Of a DNA stretch of 64,000 nucleotides, positions 44,865 through 54,592 are shown one piece after another. Both the position numbers and the translations under genes were made by a program. The stretch covers positions 1 to 64,000 of the forward strand of contig NZ_QEYO01000006.1 of assembly GCF_023718305.1 (NCBI RefSeq), written 5' to 3'. The notes below the pieces were generated by a model that saw only the letters and a list, made by a program, of their open reading frames with translations, ran no database searches and was not told the origin of the DNA. The DNA comes from Gramella sp. AN32. Lineage in GTDB: Bacteria > Bacteroidota > Bacteroidia > Flavobacteriales > Flavobacteriaceae. Position 1 is the stretch's first letter; the number at the start of each line of letters is the position of its first letter.

Positions 44865-45206
44865 TTATAATATTGTTTCTATTTTTTCAGCAGGTCTGCC
44901 AATTACTGCCTTATCATTATTGGTTATAATGGGTCTTTCTATTAAAATTGGGTTTTTAATTAAGATGGAAATAAGTTCATCGTTATTAAAATCCTTTCCT
45001 TTAAATTCCTCCTTCCATATTTTTTCCTGAGTGCGAACCAGTTCAATTGCGCCAATTCCTAATTTGTTTAAAAGCTCTTTCAATTTTTTCTCCTCGATTG
45101 GTACTTTTAAATATTCAATTACTTCATATTCTTTCCCACTAACTTTTACAACTTCCAAACCTTCCCTGGACTTTTTGCAACGGGGATTATGATAGATTGT
45201 GATCAT
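44865..45206 (-). CDS. arsC: ArsC family protein (arsenate reductase-like/Spx-like)
   Basis: 113 residues of the thioredoxin-fold ArsC family. The active-site cysteine is in YHNPRCKKSREGL (Cys 10), with LIKNPILIERPII and KAVIGRPAEKI near the C-terminus. Glutaredoxin-linked arsenate reductases of this group (YfgD-like) have the same motifs; no arsenite pump or ArsR is nearby, so a resistance role is not supported by context and a general thiol-reductase function is possible. Confidence 0.85.
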   Translation of the reverse strand: MITIYHNPRCKKSREGLEVVKVSGKEYEVIEYLKVPIEEKKLKELLNKLGIGAIELVRTQEKIWKEEFKGKDFNNDELISILIKNPILIERPIITNNDKAVIGRPAEKIETIL

Positions 45207-45309
45207 TTTATATTCCTTTTAATTTACTCATTTTATTCAACTAACAAAAACCCCGGCGTTATACTACCAATGTATTGTCTCGCTTTGCCGAACTTTAGCA
45301 AATTTTTTT

Positions 45310-46408
45310 CTACGCCTCATTTTTTTGCCCCATCATCATAAGATACGCCTTTAAAAAAGCATCAATCCCGCCATCCATTACCGCATCTACATTTCCTGTT
45401 TCTTCAGCGGTACGAACATCTTTTACCAGTTTATAAGGATGCATGACATAATTCCGAATTTGTGAACCCCATTCTATTTTCATTTTAGAATCTTCAATTT
45501 CCCTCCTTGCTTCCAGTCTTTTCTGAAGTTCCATTTCGTATAACTGACTTTTCAGAAGTTGCATCGCTTTATTTTTGTTTTCCAGTTGAGATCGGGTTTC
45601 AGAATTTTCTATAACTATGCCGGTAGGAGCGTGGCGCAACCTCACCGCGGTCTCTACTTTATTCACATTTTGACCACCCGCGCCTGAAGATCTCATGGTT
45701 TCCCAGGAAAGATCAGCCGGGTTAATATCTACTTCAATACTTTCATCAACCAGCGGATATACATAAACTGAAGCAAATGACGTATGCCTTTTAGCGTTAC
45801 TGTCAAATGGTGAAATTCGTACCAGCCTGTGAACACCATTTTCACCTTTCAGCCAACCAAACGCAAATTCACCTTCAATCTCCAGGGTAACTGTTTTGAT
45901 CCCGGCAACTTCTCCAGCCTGATAGTTCAGCTCTTTAATTTTATAACCGCGTTTTTCAGACCACATTAAATACATTCGCATCAGCATTTCAGCCCAATCA
46001 CAACTTTCAGTTCCGCCTGCACCTGCAGTAATTTGAAGCACCGCGCTCATGGAATCTCCTTCTTCAGAAAGCATATTTTTAAACTCAAGATCTTCAATAA
46101 GATCGATTGCTTTCTCATGCCGCTGATTCACATCCTCTGCTGTCGCCTCTTCTTCTTTGTAAAATTCATAGATCACTTCAAGATCCTCCACCAAAGTTTC
46201 GGCCCTTTCATAATCTTCTACCCATTTCTTTTCAGAATTAACTTCGCGCATAATCACCTCAGCTTTTTTAGGATCATCCCAAAAATCTGGCGCAAATGTT
46301 TTTTCTTCCATATTGGTAATCTCTATTTTCTTGGCATCAACGTCAAAGATACCTCCTTAACGCAACCAGGCGCTCTTTGAGATCTCTTATGTTCTCTGTG
46401 TTAATCAT
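45310..46408 (-). CDS. prfB: Peptide chain release factor 2, with programmed +1 frameshift
   Basis: The zero frame from ATG 46408 encodes [21 protein letters not shown] and ends at TGA (46345-46343). A +1 shift there continues [17 protein letters not shown] to the stop at 45310, giving 365 residues, the usual RF2 length. The codon-reading motif SPF ([12 protein letters not shown]) and the catalytic GGQ ([17 protein letters not shown]) are present. RF2 releases peptides at UGA and UAA, and low RF2 promotes the shift, an autoregulatory loop. The segment from 46311 alone would be a 333-residue truncated frame. Confidence 0.95.
46343..46358 (-). promoter_or_regulatory. prfB programmed frameshift site with internal Shine-Dalgarno
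   Basis: On the minus strand AAGGAGGT, TAT, CTT, TGA reproduce the bacterial RF2 frameshift cassette: an SD-like AGGAGG, a three-base spacer, the slippery CTT and the in-frame UGA followed by C. It is an obvious functional SD in a genome where genes rarely have one. Confidence 0.93.
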
Positions 46409-46507
46409 AGTTTTGTTCGATTTCAGGTAAAAATAGAATTTAGCCCAGTTACCTAAAAGTATTTAACGAATATTTTTTAGTTTTAGAAACTTTTAAAAAT
46501 CCGCTAA

Positions 46508-48901
46508 ATGCTCCGTTTCTTATCTATTTTCCTCGTTATCAGTTTCTACCTTCCCGTTCAGGCCCAGTTTCTAGATAAAAAAGAAGACCTTAAAAAATAT
46601 GAAGGCTATTTTAACTTTTATTACAGTGAGAAAGACGATGAAATTTATCTGGAAGTAGATAGTCTGGAAACTGAATTTCTATATAACCACTTTCTTAGTA
46701 CAGGTGTGGGATCAAATGACATTGGTTTGGATCGCGGACAATTAGGCGGAGCCGATGTGGTTAAATTTCAGAAAGCCGGAAATAAATTATTACTGGTTCA
46801 GCCAAATCAAAATTATCGTGCGATTACAGATAATGAAGCTGAAAAAGCTAGCGTTGCTGAAGCTTTTGCCAAATCAGTTCTATTTGGTTTTAAGATTGAA
46901 GAAGAAAAGGATGGAAAATATGTGATCAACTTTACACCTTTTCTAATGCAGGATACACATGGAGTAGCAGACCGTTTGAAAAATGGCAATTTCGGGGCTT
47001 ATAAGCTAGAGAAAGATAAAAGCGCTCTTTCACTCGAAAGGACGAAAGCCTTTCCTGAAAATGTGGAATTTGAAGCACTCTTAACTTTTGAAGGTGATCC
47101 AAAAGGCAGTGCGCTAAGATCTGTAGTTCCCGATGCCAAAAATATAAGTGTAACCCAACATCATTCCTTCGTAAAGTTACCGGATGATAATTATAAAAAA
47201 CGAATTTTTGATCCGCGCAGCGGGGCTATTTTTATATCCTATTACGATTATGCCAGCCCGGTTTACGAACCTATTCAAAAAAGATATGCTGTAAGATACC
47301 GTTTGGAAAAGAAAAATCCTGAAGCTGCAATTAGTGAAGCGATAAAACCAATCGTTTACTATTTAGATCCTGGAACTCCGGAACCTGTTCGCTCGGCTTT
47401 GTTGGAAGGAGCAGGTTGGTGGGACCAGGCTTTTCAGACTATTGGATATAAAAATGCCTTTCAGGTAAAAATGCTTCCCGAAGCAGCCGATCCTTTGGAT
47501 GTTCGATATAATGTCATCCAGTGGGTGCATCGTTCTACCCGGGGCTGGAGTTATGGAGCGAGCGTAGTTGATCCCAGGACCGGAGAGATTATTAAAGGCC
47601 ATGTGAGCCTTGGCAGTTTACGCATTCGTCAGGATTATATGATCGCACAGGCTTTGCTGAATAAACCTTTTGCTGAAAATGATACTGCAAATAAACCTAT
47701 GATGGATCTGGCTTTGTCGCGAATTCGGCAGCTTTCGGCACATGAAGTAGGTCATACTATTGGGTTTGCGCATAATTTCGCGGCCAGCCCAACCCAAAGA
47801 GCTTCAGTGATGGATTATCCACATCCGCAGTTTGAACTTATAAATGGAGAGGTTTCAGCTGCTAATGCTTACGCAACCGGTATTGGAGACTGGGATAAAG
47901 TAACAGTAAGTTATAGTTATGCTGATATTCTTGAAAATGAAGATGAAAGAACCTATTTAAACACTGTTTTAAATGATGCGCGGGAAGCGGGACACCAGTT
48001 TATCTCTGATAGTGACGCGCGTGCAGCCGGAGGCGCCCATGCGTTTGCACATCTTTGGGATAATGGTGAAAATCCTGCTGATGAATTGGAAGAAGTTTTA
48101 AAGATCAGGAAAACTGCGATTCAAAATTTTTCTGAAGATAATTTTAAAAAGAACGAACCATTTTCAGTTTTGGAGGATGTTTTTGTGCCGCTCTATTTTT
48201 TCCATCGTTATCAGACGGAAGCTGCAATTAAAGTAATTGGTGGTTTAAACTACAATTATGCGGTTAAAGGAGACCAGAATTTAGTGGTTGAACCCGTGAC
48301 AGCAAAAATCCAAAAGCAGGCTTTAGACATTGTTTTAAAAACCTTATCTGCGGAAGAACTGGCTATCCCGAAGGAGAAACTGAAACTTTTCCCACCCAGG
48401 GCTTATGGGTATGGAAGGGACAGGGAATCTTTTAAAAGTAATGCCGGGGTAGCTTTTGATGCTTTGGGCGCCGCCGCAACTTCTGCTGAAATGACCCTTA
48501 CCTTCCTTTTCCATCCTGAAAGGGCCGAACGTTTAATGCAACAAAATGGTTTGGATTCAAAGATGATGGGTCTGGAAAAAATGTTGGAAACGGTAATTTC
48601 AGCAACTATTAAAAAGGAGGAGAAAGATGATTATTTACAAAATGTTCAGAATACCATAAAATTTGTGGTTTTTCAGCATTTGCTGAATCTTGCCATAAAT
48701 AAAAAAGCTACTCCCATGGTAAAAGCAATTACTAATGCAAAAATTGAAGATCTGCAAAACTGGTTGCGCGGAAAAGATGATCTTGTTTACCAAGAAATGT
48801 CTCGTGAAATAAGGGATTTCAGAGAGCATCCGGAAAATTTTGAGCTCAACTTAAATATTCCGAAAATTCCTGACGGTTCGCCTATTGGGACTTTTGAATA
48901 A
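46508..48901 (+). CDS. Zinc-dependent metalloprotease (DUF5117/DUF4953 type)
   Basis: 797 residues with a signal peptide MLRFLSIFLVISFYLPVQAQ. The zinc motif is AHEVGHTIGFAHNFA near residue 412 (HExxHxxGxxH). DUF5117 fills the N-terminal part (GYFNFYYSEKDDEIYLEVDSLETEFLYNHFLSTGVGSNDIGLDRGQ); DUF4953 and the C-terminal helical domain follow. These are large secreted metzincin-like proteases of Bacteroidota whose substrates are unknown. Export is probably to the periplasm or outer membrane. Confidence 0.93.
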   Translation: MLRFLSIFLVISFYLPVQAQFLDKKEDLKKYEGYFNFYYSEKDDEIYLEVDSLETEFLYNHFLSTGVGSNDIGLDRGQLGGADVVKFQKAGNKLLLVQPNQNYRAITDNEAEKASVAEAFAKSVLFGFKIEEEKDGKYVINFTPFLMQDTHGVADRLKNGNFGAYKLEKDKSALSLERTKAFPENVEFEALLTFEGDPKGSALRSVVPDAKNISVTQHHSFVKLPDDNYKKRIFDPRSGAIFISYYDYASPVYEPIQKRYAVRYRLEKKNPEAAISEAIKPIVYYLDPGTPEPVRSALLEGAGWWDQAFQTIGYKNAFQVKMLPEAADPLDVRYNVIQWVHRSTRGWSYGASVVDPRTGEIIKGHVSLGSLRIRQDYMIAQALLNKPFAENDTANKPMMDLALSRIRQLSAHEVGHTIGFAHNFAASPTQRASVMDYPHPQFELINGEVSAANAYATGIGDWDKVTVSYSYADILENEDERTYLNTVLNDAREAGHQFISDSDARAAGGAHAFAHLWDNGENPADELEEVLKIRKTAIQNFSEDNFKKNEPFSVLEDVFVPLYFFHRYQTEAAIKVIGGLNYNYAVKGDQNLVVEPVTAKIQKQALDIVLKTLSAEELAIPKEKLKLFPPRAYGYGRDRESFKSNAGVAFDALGAAATSAEMTLTFLFHPERAERLMQQNGLDSKMMGLEKMLETVISATIKKEEKDDYLQNVQNTIKFVVFQHLLNLAINKKATPMVKAITNAKIEDLQNWLRGKDDLVYQEMSREIRDFREHPENFELNLNIPKIPDGSPIGTFE

Positions 48902-48914
48902 CTTACTGCTATTG

Positions 48915-49118
48915 TTATTGTTGGGATGAAACCTTTAGGTGATATTCAGTTTCATTCTTGCTTGCAGTGTAAACAATTCCTTTAGGTGGGGAAGAATCAG
49001 TATAATCTTTTAGGTGACTTACTTTGATATGATTTTTCGCAGTGTTTATATTATTGGTAGGATCGAAGCCAATCCATCCATTTTGGGATAAGAAACATCT
49101 CCCTAAAATTTTAAAAAC
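48915..49118 (-). pseudogene. C-terminal relic of a transglutaminase-like protein
   Basis: On the minus strand, 67 codons bounded by TGA at the 5' side and TAA at 48917-48915 read NGWIGFDPTNNINTAKNHIK then VSHLKDYTDSSPPKGIVYT and HLKVSSQQ. This matches the end of bacterial transglutaminase-like proteins (GWIGFDPTN, HIxV, DYxD, PxKG). The catalytic Cys and His parts are absent and no start codon with family sequence precedes it. It fills most of the gap between the protease and threonine aldolase genes. Confidence 0.65.
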
Positions 49119-49175
49119 TCAATATTTCAGATTCGTCATTTTAGTTATTACATTCGTGATTGAAAATTTTAATAC

Positions 49176-50204
49176 ATGCAGGAAATAGACCTTAGGAGTG
49201 ATACGGTCACACGACCCACCAAAGAAATGTTGCAGGCAATGATGACCGCCAAAGTAGGGGATGATGTTTATAAGGAAGATCCAACGATCAATGCATTGGA
49301 GGAAAAGCTTGCCAAAATGTTTGGTAAGGATGAGGCCTTATTTTTTCCTACGGGAAGTATGGCCAATCAGGCGGCAATAAAGTTGCATACCCAGCCCGGT
49401 GAGCAGTTAATTTGTGACAAATGGGCTCATGTTTATAATTATGAAGGCGGCGGCGTTTCCTTTAATAGCGGTGTATCCTGCAAACTGGTAGATGGTGATC
49501 GAGGGATGATAAAAGCGGAACAGGTGGTTGAAAATATAAATCCGCCAGATTTTTACCATTCTCCCCTTACTACCCTGGTATGTTTAGAAAATACCACCAA
49601 TAAAGGGGGTGGTGCCTGTTATGACCTGGAAGATATTAAAGAAATTAGAAAGGTTTGTGATGAACACCAATTGGGTTTACATCTTGATGGCGCCAGATTG
49701 TTCAATGCTTTGGTGAAAAAGAAAGAAAACCCAAAAGACTTCGGGAAATTATTTGATACGATTTCAGTTTGTTTGTCTAAAGGTTTGGGGACACCAATGG
49801 GTTCTGTTTTAATTGGCGATAAAAAACTGATGAAAAATGCCATTCGAGTTCGGAAAGTCTTGGGTGGTGGAATGCGCCAGGTGGGATTTATGGCCGCTGC
49901 CGGAATTTATGCCCTGGACCACCATTTTGACAGATTAGCTGAAGATCATCGTCGTGCCTTTGAAATAGAGGAAGTATTAAAAACACTGCATTATATTGGA
50001 AAAGTTGAAAATGTTGAAACAAACATTATCATCTTCAATTTAAGAGAAGCCGAAAAAGAGAAAGAGTTCACGGAATATCTGCAAAAGCATAATATCCGCA
50101 TCAGCAATATGGGACAGGGAAAATGGAGGATTGTGACCCATTTAGATTATTCCGAAGAAATGCATCAACGATTTCAGGAAGTGCTTAAAAATGCCAGTTT
50201 ATAA
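49176..50204 (+). CDS. ltaE: Low-specificity L-threonine aldolase (beta-eliminating lyase fold)
   Basis: 342 residues, PLP-dependent fold type I. IDLRSDTVTRPTKEMLQAMM and GDDVYKEDPTINALEEKLAKMFGKDEALFFPTGSMANQAAI are diagnostic. The PLP lysine lies in SVCLSKGLGTPMGSVLIG, with HLDGARLFNAL upstream. It cleaves L-threonine or allo-threonine to glycine and acetaldehyde. It is preceded by the transglutaminase relic and followed after 70 bp by a peroxiredoxin-like gene. Confidence 0.93.
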   Translation: MQEIDLRSDTVTRPTKEMLQAMMTAKVGDDVYKEDPTINALEEKLAKMFGKDEALFFPTGSMANQAAIKLHTQPGEQLICDKWAHVYNYEGGGVSFNSGVSCKLVDGDRGMIKAEQVVENINPPDFYHSPLTTLVCLENTTNKGGGACYDLEDIKEIRKVCDEHQLGLHLDGARLFNALVKKKENPKDFGKLFDTISVCLSKGLGTPMGSVLIGDKKLMKNAIRVRKVLGGGMRQVGFMAAAGIYALDHHFDRLAEDHRRAFEIEEVLKTLHYIGKVENVETNIIIFNLREAEKEKEFTEYLQKHNIRISNMGQGKWRIVTHLDYSEEMHQRFQEVLKNASL

Positions 50205-50274
50205 AACTTAACTAAAGATTAGCGTTCAAAATTCAGCTTAAAAAAGGAATACGGGTATTTTTAAAAAAAAATTT

Positions 50275-50790
50275 ATGAAAAATCTGTTACCAGGAAAAGA
50301 AGTTCCAAATTTAATCATTCCAACCACCAAAGGCATTGAATATAATTTAGCTGAAAGTATTCCTGAAAATTTCAATCTGGTTATTTTTTATCGCGGACTG
50401 CATTGTCCTGTTTGTAAAAAATACCTGGAAGAGCTGAATGAAGAGATCGACGATTTTTACGATCTGGGAGTTAATGTGATTTGTATAAGTGCGAACAATA
50501 AAGAACTTGCCTTAAAAACTGTAGAGGAGTGGGATGTTCCCGATATCCATATTGGCTACGGGATGAGTATCGAGGAGGCTCGAAAATGGGACTTATATAT
50601 TTCAAAAGGAATAAAAGAATCTGAACCCGAATACTTTTTTGAACCGGCATTATTTTTAGTTCGGCCAGATGATACGCTGTATTCAGCAAGTATCCAGAGT
50701 ATGCCTTTTGCCAGGCCAAAATTTAATGAGCTTAAAAAGTCGATTTCCTTTGTACTTAAAAACGATTATCCAGCTCGGGGAGAATCTTAA
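50275..50790 (+). CDS. Peroxiredoxin-like (AhpC/TSA, thioredoxin-fold) protein
   Basis: 171 residues, thioredoxin fold. The redox motif is FYRGLHCPVCKKYLEELN (CxxC), followed by LGVNVICISANNKELALKTVEEW and an AhpC-like helix arrangement. This is the subgroup of two-cysteine AhpC/TSA domain proteins of Bacteroidota; hydroperoxide reduction is likely but specificity is unknown. No signal peptide is present. A terminator follows immediately. Confidence 0.88.
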   Translation: MKNLLPGKEVPNLIIPTTKGIEYNLAESIPENFNLVIFYRGLHCPVCKKYLEELNEEIDDFYDLGVNVICISANNKELALKTVEEWDVPDIHIGYGMSIEEARKWDLYISKGIKESEPEYFFEPALFLVRPDDTLYSASIQSMPFARPKFNELKKSISFVLKNDYPARGES

Positions 50791-50796
50791 AACAAC

Positions 50797-50822
50797 AAAG
50801 CCCTGAATTTCAGGGCTTTTTT
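50797..50822. terminator. Bidirectional terminator between the peroxiredoxin-like gene and ybaB
   Basis: AAAGCCCTGA (50797-50806) pairs with TCAGGGCTTT (50810-50819) around a three-base loop, followed by TTT. The ybaB gene ends at 50824 on the other strand. Confidence 0.9.
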
Positions 50823-50823
50823 A

Positions 50824-51147
50824 TTACATAAATCCGTCCAGGCCAGGAATATCCGGCATGCCATCTTTTGCGGCGGCAGCGAGTTCAGTTTCATTGATAT
50901 CGCCTGCTTTTGCTATGGCTTTGTTAAGAGTAAGTACCAGATAATCTTCCAGTTGCTCTTTATCTTCCAGTAATTCCGGAGCCACACTAATATTTTTAAT
51001 CTCTCTGCCTGCGGTAATGGTGACTTTTAAAAGTCCGTCACTGGATTGCTCATCAATTAATACGGTTTTTAAACGCTCTTTGGTTGCTTCAACTTTTTCC
51101 TGGGCTTCTTTGATCTTATTCATCATACCCATCATATCTCCAAACAT
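50824..51147 (-). CDS. ybaB: YbaB/EbfC family nucleoid-associated protein
   Basis: 107 residues: [20 protein letters not shown] opening, [28 protein letters not shown] core, and a helical C-terminus ([26 protein letters not shown]). YbaB dimers bind DNA and often accompany dnaX/recR in other phyla; here it stands alone. It shares its terminator region with the convergent peroxiredoxin-like gene. Confidence 0.95.
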   Translation of the reverse strand: MFGDMMGMMNKIKEAQEKVEATKERLKTVLIDEQSSDGLLKVTITAGREIKNISVAPELLEDKEQLEDYLVLTLNKAIAKAGDINETELAAAAKDGMPDIPGLDGFM

Positions 51148-51207
51148 AATTTCAATTTTAAATTTCTAACTTCAAATTTAGTAAATTCAGCTTGTAAAAG
51201 AATCATT

Positions 51208-53331
51208 ATGAAAAGACTATTAGTAATTTTCCTTGGATGCGTTACCTTTGCCTCCGCTCAAAATAACACAACCTTGAAAAAAGACAATCCGGCGCCGGTA
51301 GCAAAAAAAAATCCTCATACACTAGAGAAACATGGAGACATACGAATAGACAATTATTTCTGGATGAACAAGCGGGAAGATCCTGAGGTTATTGATTATC
51401 TAAATTCAGAAAATGATTATTATGAGAAGAGCACTGCTCATACTAAGCAATTTCAGGAAGATTTATTTGAAGAGATGAAATCTCGTATTAAAGAGGATGA
51501 TGAATCTGTTCCTTATAAACTTAACGGGTACTGGTATATCACCAGATTTGAAAAAGGATATGATTATCCAGTTTATAGTAGGAAAAAAGAAATTCTAGAT
51601 GCTCCCGAAGAAATTTTGTTCAATGTGAATGAAATGGCTGAAGGCTTCGATTATTACAGCCTTGGAGGACTCAATGTATCTTTAAATAATAAATTGATTG
51701 CCTTTGGAACCGATACGTTAAGCCGAAGACAATATACCATTAGAATAAAAAATCTTGAAACCGGCGAAATTTTAGAGGAAGAGATCAAAAATACCACGGG
51801 AGGTTCAACCTGGGCCAACGATAACAAAACTTTGTATTACACCAAAAAAGATCCGCAAACCCTAAGAAGTTTTAAGGTCTTTAAACATATTCTGGGCACA
51901 AATCCGAAAGAAGATCAACTAGTCTATGAGGAAAAAGACGAAACTTTTAATACCTATGTTTATAAATCCAAATCCAGAGCATACATCATCATTGGTTCCA
52001 GTAGCACCCTTACTACGGAATATAGATTTTTAGATGCAAATAAGCCTGAAGGGGAATTTCAGGTATTTCAACCAAGACAAAGAGGCCTGGAATATAGTAT
52101 TGCCCACTTTGAAGGTGATTTTTATATCGTTACCAACAAAGATGAAGCAACCAATTTTAAGCTAATGAAAACTCCGGTGGATAGCACTACAATGGAAAAC
52201 TGGAAAGATGTCATTCCGCATCGGGAAGATTTCCTTTTGGAGGATATTGATATTTTTAAGGATTATCTGGTAATCACTGAACGAAATAATGGTTTGAATA
52301 AAATTAGGATCATAGGTTGGAATGACCAATTGGATTTTTACATTCCGTTCGATAATGAAACCTATACCGCTTTTACTTCCATTAATCCAGATTTTGATAC
52401 CGATTTGTTGAGGTATACCTATAATAGTATGACCACACCCACTTCAGTGGTTGAATACAACATGAAAACAGGTGATAAAATTATCCTAAAGGAGCAGGAA
52501 GTTCTAGGTGATTTTAATAAGAACTTTTATGAGTCTGAAAGGGTCTGGGCTGTGGCTAATGACGGGACATTGATTCCAGTTTCCCTGGTCTACAAGAAAG
52601 GTTTGGACAAGACCGGAAAAAATCCCGTTTTACAATATGCTTATGGATCTTATGGTTCCACCATTGATCCTTATTTTTCTTCAGTTAGATTAAGCCTTTT
52701 AGATCGCGGTTTCATTTACGCGATCGCACATGTTCGCGGTGGGGAATATTTAGGACGTGGCTGGTATGAAGACGGAAAATTATTTACCAAGAAAAATACA
52801 TTTACAGATTTTGTAGATGTTTCAGAATATCTGATCAAAGAAAATTATACCTCTCCCGAGCATTTGTATGCTATGGGAGGCTCGGCCGGAGGTCTGCTCA
52901 TGGGAGCTATTGTAAATATGGCACCACAATTATATAATGGAATAATTGCTTCGGTACCTTTTGTAGATGTAATTACCACGATGCTGGATGACAGTATCCC
53001 CTTAACGACTGGAGAGTACGACGAATGGGGAAACCCGAATAATAAGGAATATTATGATTATATGAAAAGTTATTCTCCCTATGATAATATAAAAAAGCAG
53101 GATTATCCAAATATGCTTGTAACCACCGGTCTTCATGATTCTCAGGTGCAATATTGGGAACCGGCAAAATGGGTGGCGAAATTAAGAGAATATAAGACAG
53201 ATAATCACGTTCTTTTATTACATACCAACATGGATACCGGGCATGGCGGGGCATCAGGAAGGTTTGAAGCTTTAAGAGAGGTAGCCGAAGAGTATGCGTT
53301 TTTACTAGATTTGGAAGGCATCAAAGAATAA
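51208..53331 (+). CDS. ptrB: S9A prolyl oligopeptidase family protein (oligopeptidase B-like)
   Basis: 707 residues with a signal peptide MKRLLVIFLGCVTFASAQ. A seven-bladed beta-propeller N-terminal part (HGDIRIDNYFWMNKREDPEVIDYLN) leads to the alpha/beta-hydrolase domain. Catalytic serine in YAMGGSAGGLLMGAIVN near residue 559; aspartate in TGLHDSQVQYWEPAKW; histidine in TGHGGASGRFE. The enzyme cuts peptides after basic residues or proline; close relatives are named oligopeptidase B or protease II. Unlike E. coli PtrB it is exported. Confidence 0.92.
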   Translation: MKRLLVIFLGCVTFASAQNNTTLKKDNPAPVAKKNPHTLEKHGDIRIDNYFWMNKREDPEVIDYLNSENDYYEKSTAHTKQFQEDLFEEMKSRIKEDDESVPYKLNGYWYITRFEKGYDYPVYSRKKEILDAPEEILFNVNEMAEGFDYYSLGGLNVSLNNKLIAFGTDTLSRRQYTIRIKNLETGEILEEEIKNTTGGSTWANDNKTLYYTKKDPQTLRSFKVFKHILGTNPKEDQLVYEEKDETFNTYVYKSKSRAYIIIGSSSTLTTEYRFLDANKPEGEFQVFQPRQRGLEYSIAHFEGDFYIVTNKDEATNFKLMKTPVDSTTMENWKDVIPHREDFLLEDIDIFKDYLVITERNNGLNKIRIIGWNDQLDFYIPFDNETYTAFTSINPDFDTDLLRYTYNSMTTPTSVVEYNMKTGDKIILKEQEVLGDFNKNFYESERVWAVANDGTLIPVSLVYKKGLDKTGKNPVLQYAYGSYGSTIDPYFSSVRLSLLDRGFIYAIAHVRGGEYLGRGWYEDGKLFTKKNTFTDFVDVSEYLIKENYTSPEHLYAMGGSAGGLLMGAIVNMAPQLYNGIIASVPFVDVITTMLDDSIPLTTGEYDEWGNPNNKEYYDYMKSYSPYDNIKKQDYPNMLVTTGLHDSQVQYWEPAKWVAKLREYKTDNHVLLLHTNMDTGHGGASGRFEALREVAEEYAFLLDLEGIKE

Positions 53332-53346
53332 TTCAAAATTTTGCCT

Positions 53347-53354
53347 TAAATTTG
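53347..53354 (+). promoter_or_regulatory. -7 promoter box of the cysteine synthase-like gene
   Basis: TAAATTTG, a full TAnnTTTG match, 55 bp upstream of the ATG at 53410. Confidence 0.5.
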
Positions 53355-53409
53355 ACCGGAATTTCAGAAAGTATTATTTCTGATTCATTTTGTAAAAGAA
53401 GTTCGACTT

Positions 53410-54450
53410 ATGAGAGAAGACCTGCATGTTTACGATAACATATTGCAATTAATAGGAAAAACCCCTTTGGTTAAGCTGAATAAGATAACTGAAAATTTTA
53501 AAGGTGAATTCCTGGCTAAAATTGAAAGTTTTAATCCCGGTCATTCTTCTAAAGATAGGATTGCCCTTTATATTATAGAGCAAGCCGAGAAAAACGGGAT
53601 TTTAAAACCCGGTAATACTATAGTGGAAACTACTTCTGGTAATACAGGTTTTAGTATTGCCATGGTGAGCATTATCAAAGGTTATAAATGTATCCTTGCG
53701 GTAAGTTCAAAATCCTCTAAAGATAAGATCGATATGTTGAAAACCATGGGCGCGAAAGTATTCGTTTGCCCTGCTAATGTTCCGGCAGAAGATCCTAGAT
53801 CTTATTATCAGGTGGCTAAAAGAATTCATGAAGAAACTGAAGGATCTGTATATATCAATCAGTATTTTAATGAACTTAATATTGAAGCACATTTTCAAAG
53901 TACAGGTCCTGAAATTTGGAAACAAACAGAAGGAAAAATAACCCATTTGGTAGCATGCAGTGGAACCGGTGGGACTATCTCTGGTACTTCAAGGTTTCTC
54001 AAACAACAAAATCCCGAAATTGAAATAATAGGGATTGACGCTTTTGGTTCAGTTCTGAAAAAATATCACGAAACAAAAGAATTCGATGAAAAGGAAATTT
54101 ATCCTTACCGAATTGAAGGGCTTGGTAAAAATCTAATACCAGGAGCGACAGATTTTGATTCTATAGATCGTTTTATAAAAGTATCTGATGAAGATGCAGC
54201 GCATACTGCACGGGAACTTGCCAATACTGAAGGTATGTTCCTGGGATATACCAGCGGGGCGGCCATGCAGGGGTTAAAACAATTAAATGCAGAAGGAGCT
54301 TTTGATGAAAATTCAAAGGTTGTGGTGATATTTCCAGATCACGGTTCGCGATACATGAGCAAGATTTATAGTAATGACTGGATGAACGACCAGGGATTTT
54401 TTGATTTTCAAAATGAAGACAAAACTGAAGACATAAAGGCTATCAATTAA
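53410..54450 (+). CDS. PLP-dependent cysteine synthase family protein
   Basis: 346 residues, fold type II PLP enzyme. [17 protein letters not shown], the PLP lysine in [34 protein letters not shown], and [16 protein letters not shown] are typical of O-acetylserine sulfhydrylase and cystathionine beta-synthase. The length and C-terminus ([18 protein letters not shown] [15 protein letters not shown]) match the group with a short C-terminal extension lacking CBS domains. Either cysteine or cystathionine synthesis is possible. It has its own promoter and a strong terminator. Confidence 0.9.
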   Translation: MREDLHVYDNILQLIGKTPLVKLNKITENFKGEFLAKIESFNPGHSSKDRIALYIIEQAEKNGILKPGNTIVETTSGNTGFSIAMVSIIKGYKCILAVSSKSSKDKIDMLKTMGAKVFVCPANVPAEDPRSYYQVAKRIHEETEGSVYINQYFNELNIEAHFQSTGPEIWKQTEGKITHLVACSGTGGTISGTSRFLKQQNPEIEIIGIDAFGSVLKKYHETKEFDEKEIYPYRIEGLGKNLIPGATDFDSIDRFIKVSDEDAAHTARELANTEGMFLGYTSGAAMQGLKQLNAEGAFDENSKVVVIFPDHGSRYMSKIYSNDWMNDQGFFDFQNEDKTEDIKAIN

Positions 54451-54470
54451 AAAATATATTAACATTTATT

Positions 54471-54510
54471 AACAAAAGCATCCTAATTTTTGTAGGATGC
54501 TTTTGTTTTT
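54471..54510 (+). terminator. Strong rho-independent terminator
   Basis: AACAAAAGCATCCTA (54471-54485) is perfectly complementary to TAGGATGCTTTTGTT (54493-54507), a 15-bp stem with a seven-base loop and a trailing T run. Confidence 0.93.
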
Positions 54511-54538
54511 CATAGATTTCGCATATATAAAGTTGGGG

Positions 54539-54570
54539 TTGTGAATTCGCGCCAAATTTCAGTATTTTTG
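54539..54570 (+). promoter_or_regulatory. -33/-7 promoter of the alpha-oxoamine synthase gene
   Basis: TTG at 54539-54541 and TATTTTTG at 54563-54570 are 21 bp apart, fitting the Bacteroidota arrangement. The -7 box ends 22 bp before the ATG at 54593. Confidence 0.6.
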
Positions 54571-54592
54571 CGGTTCCTCTAAAAAATGATCG

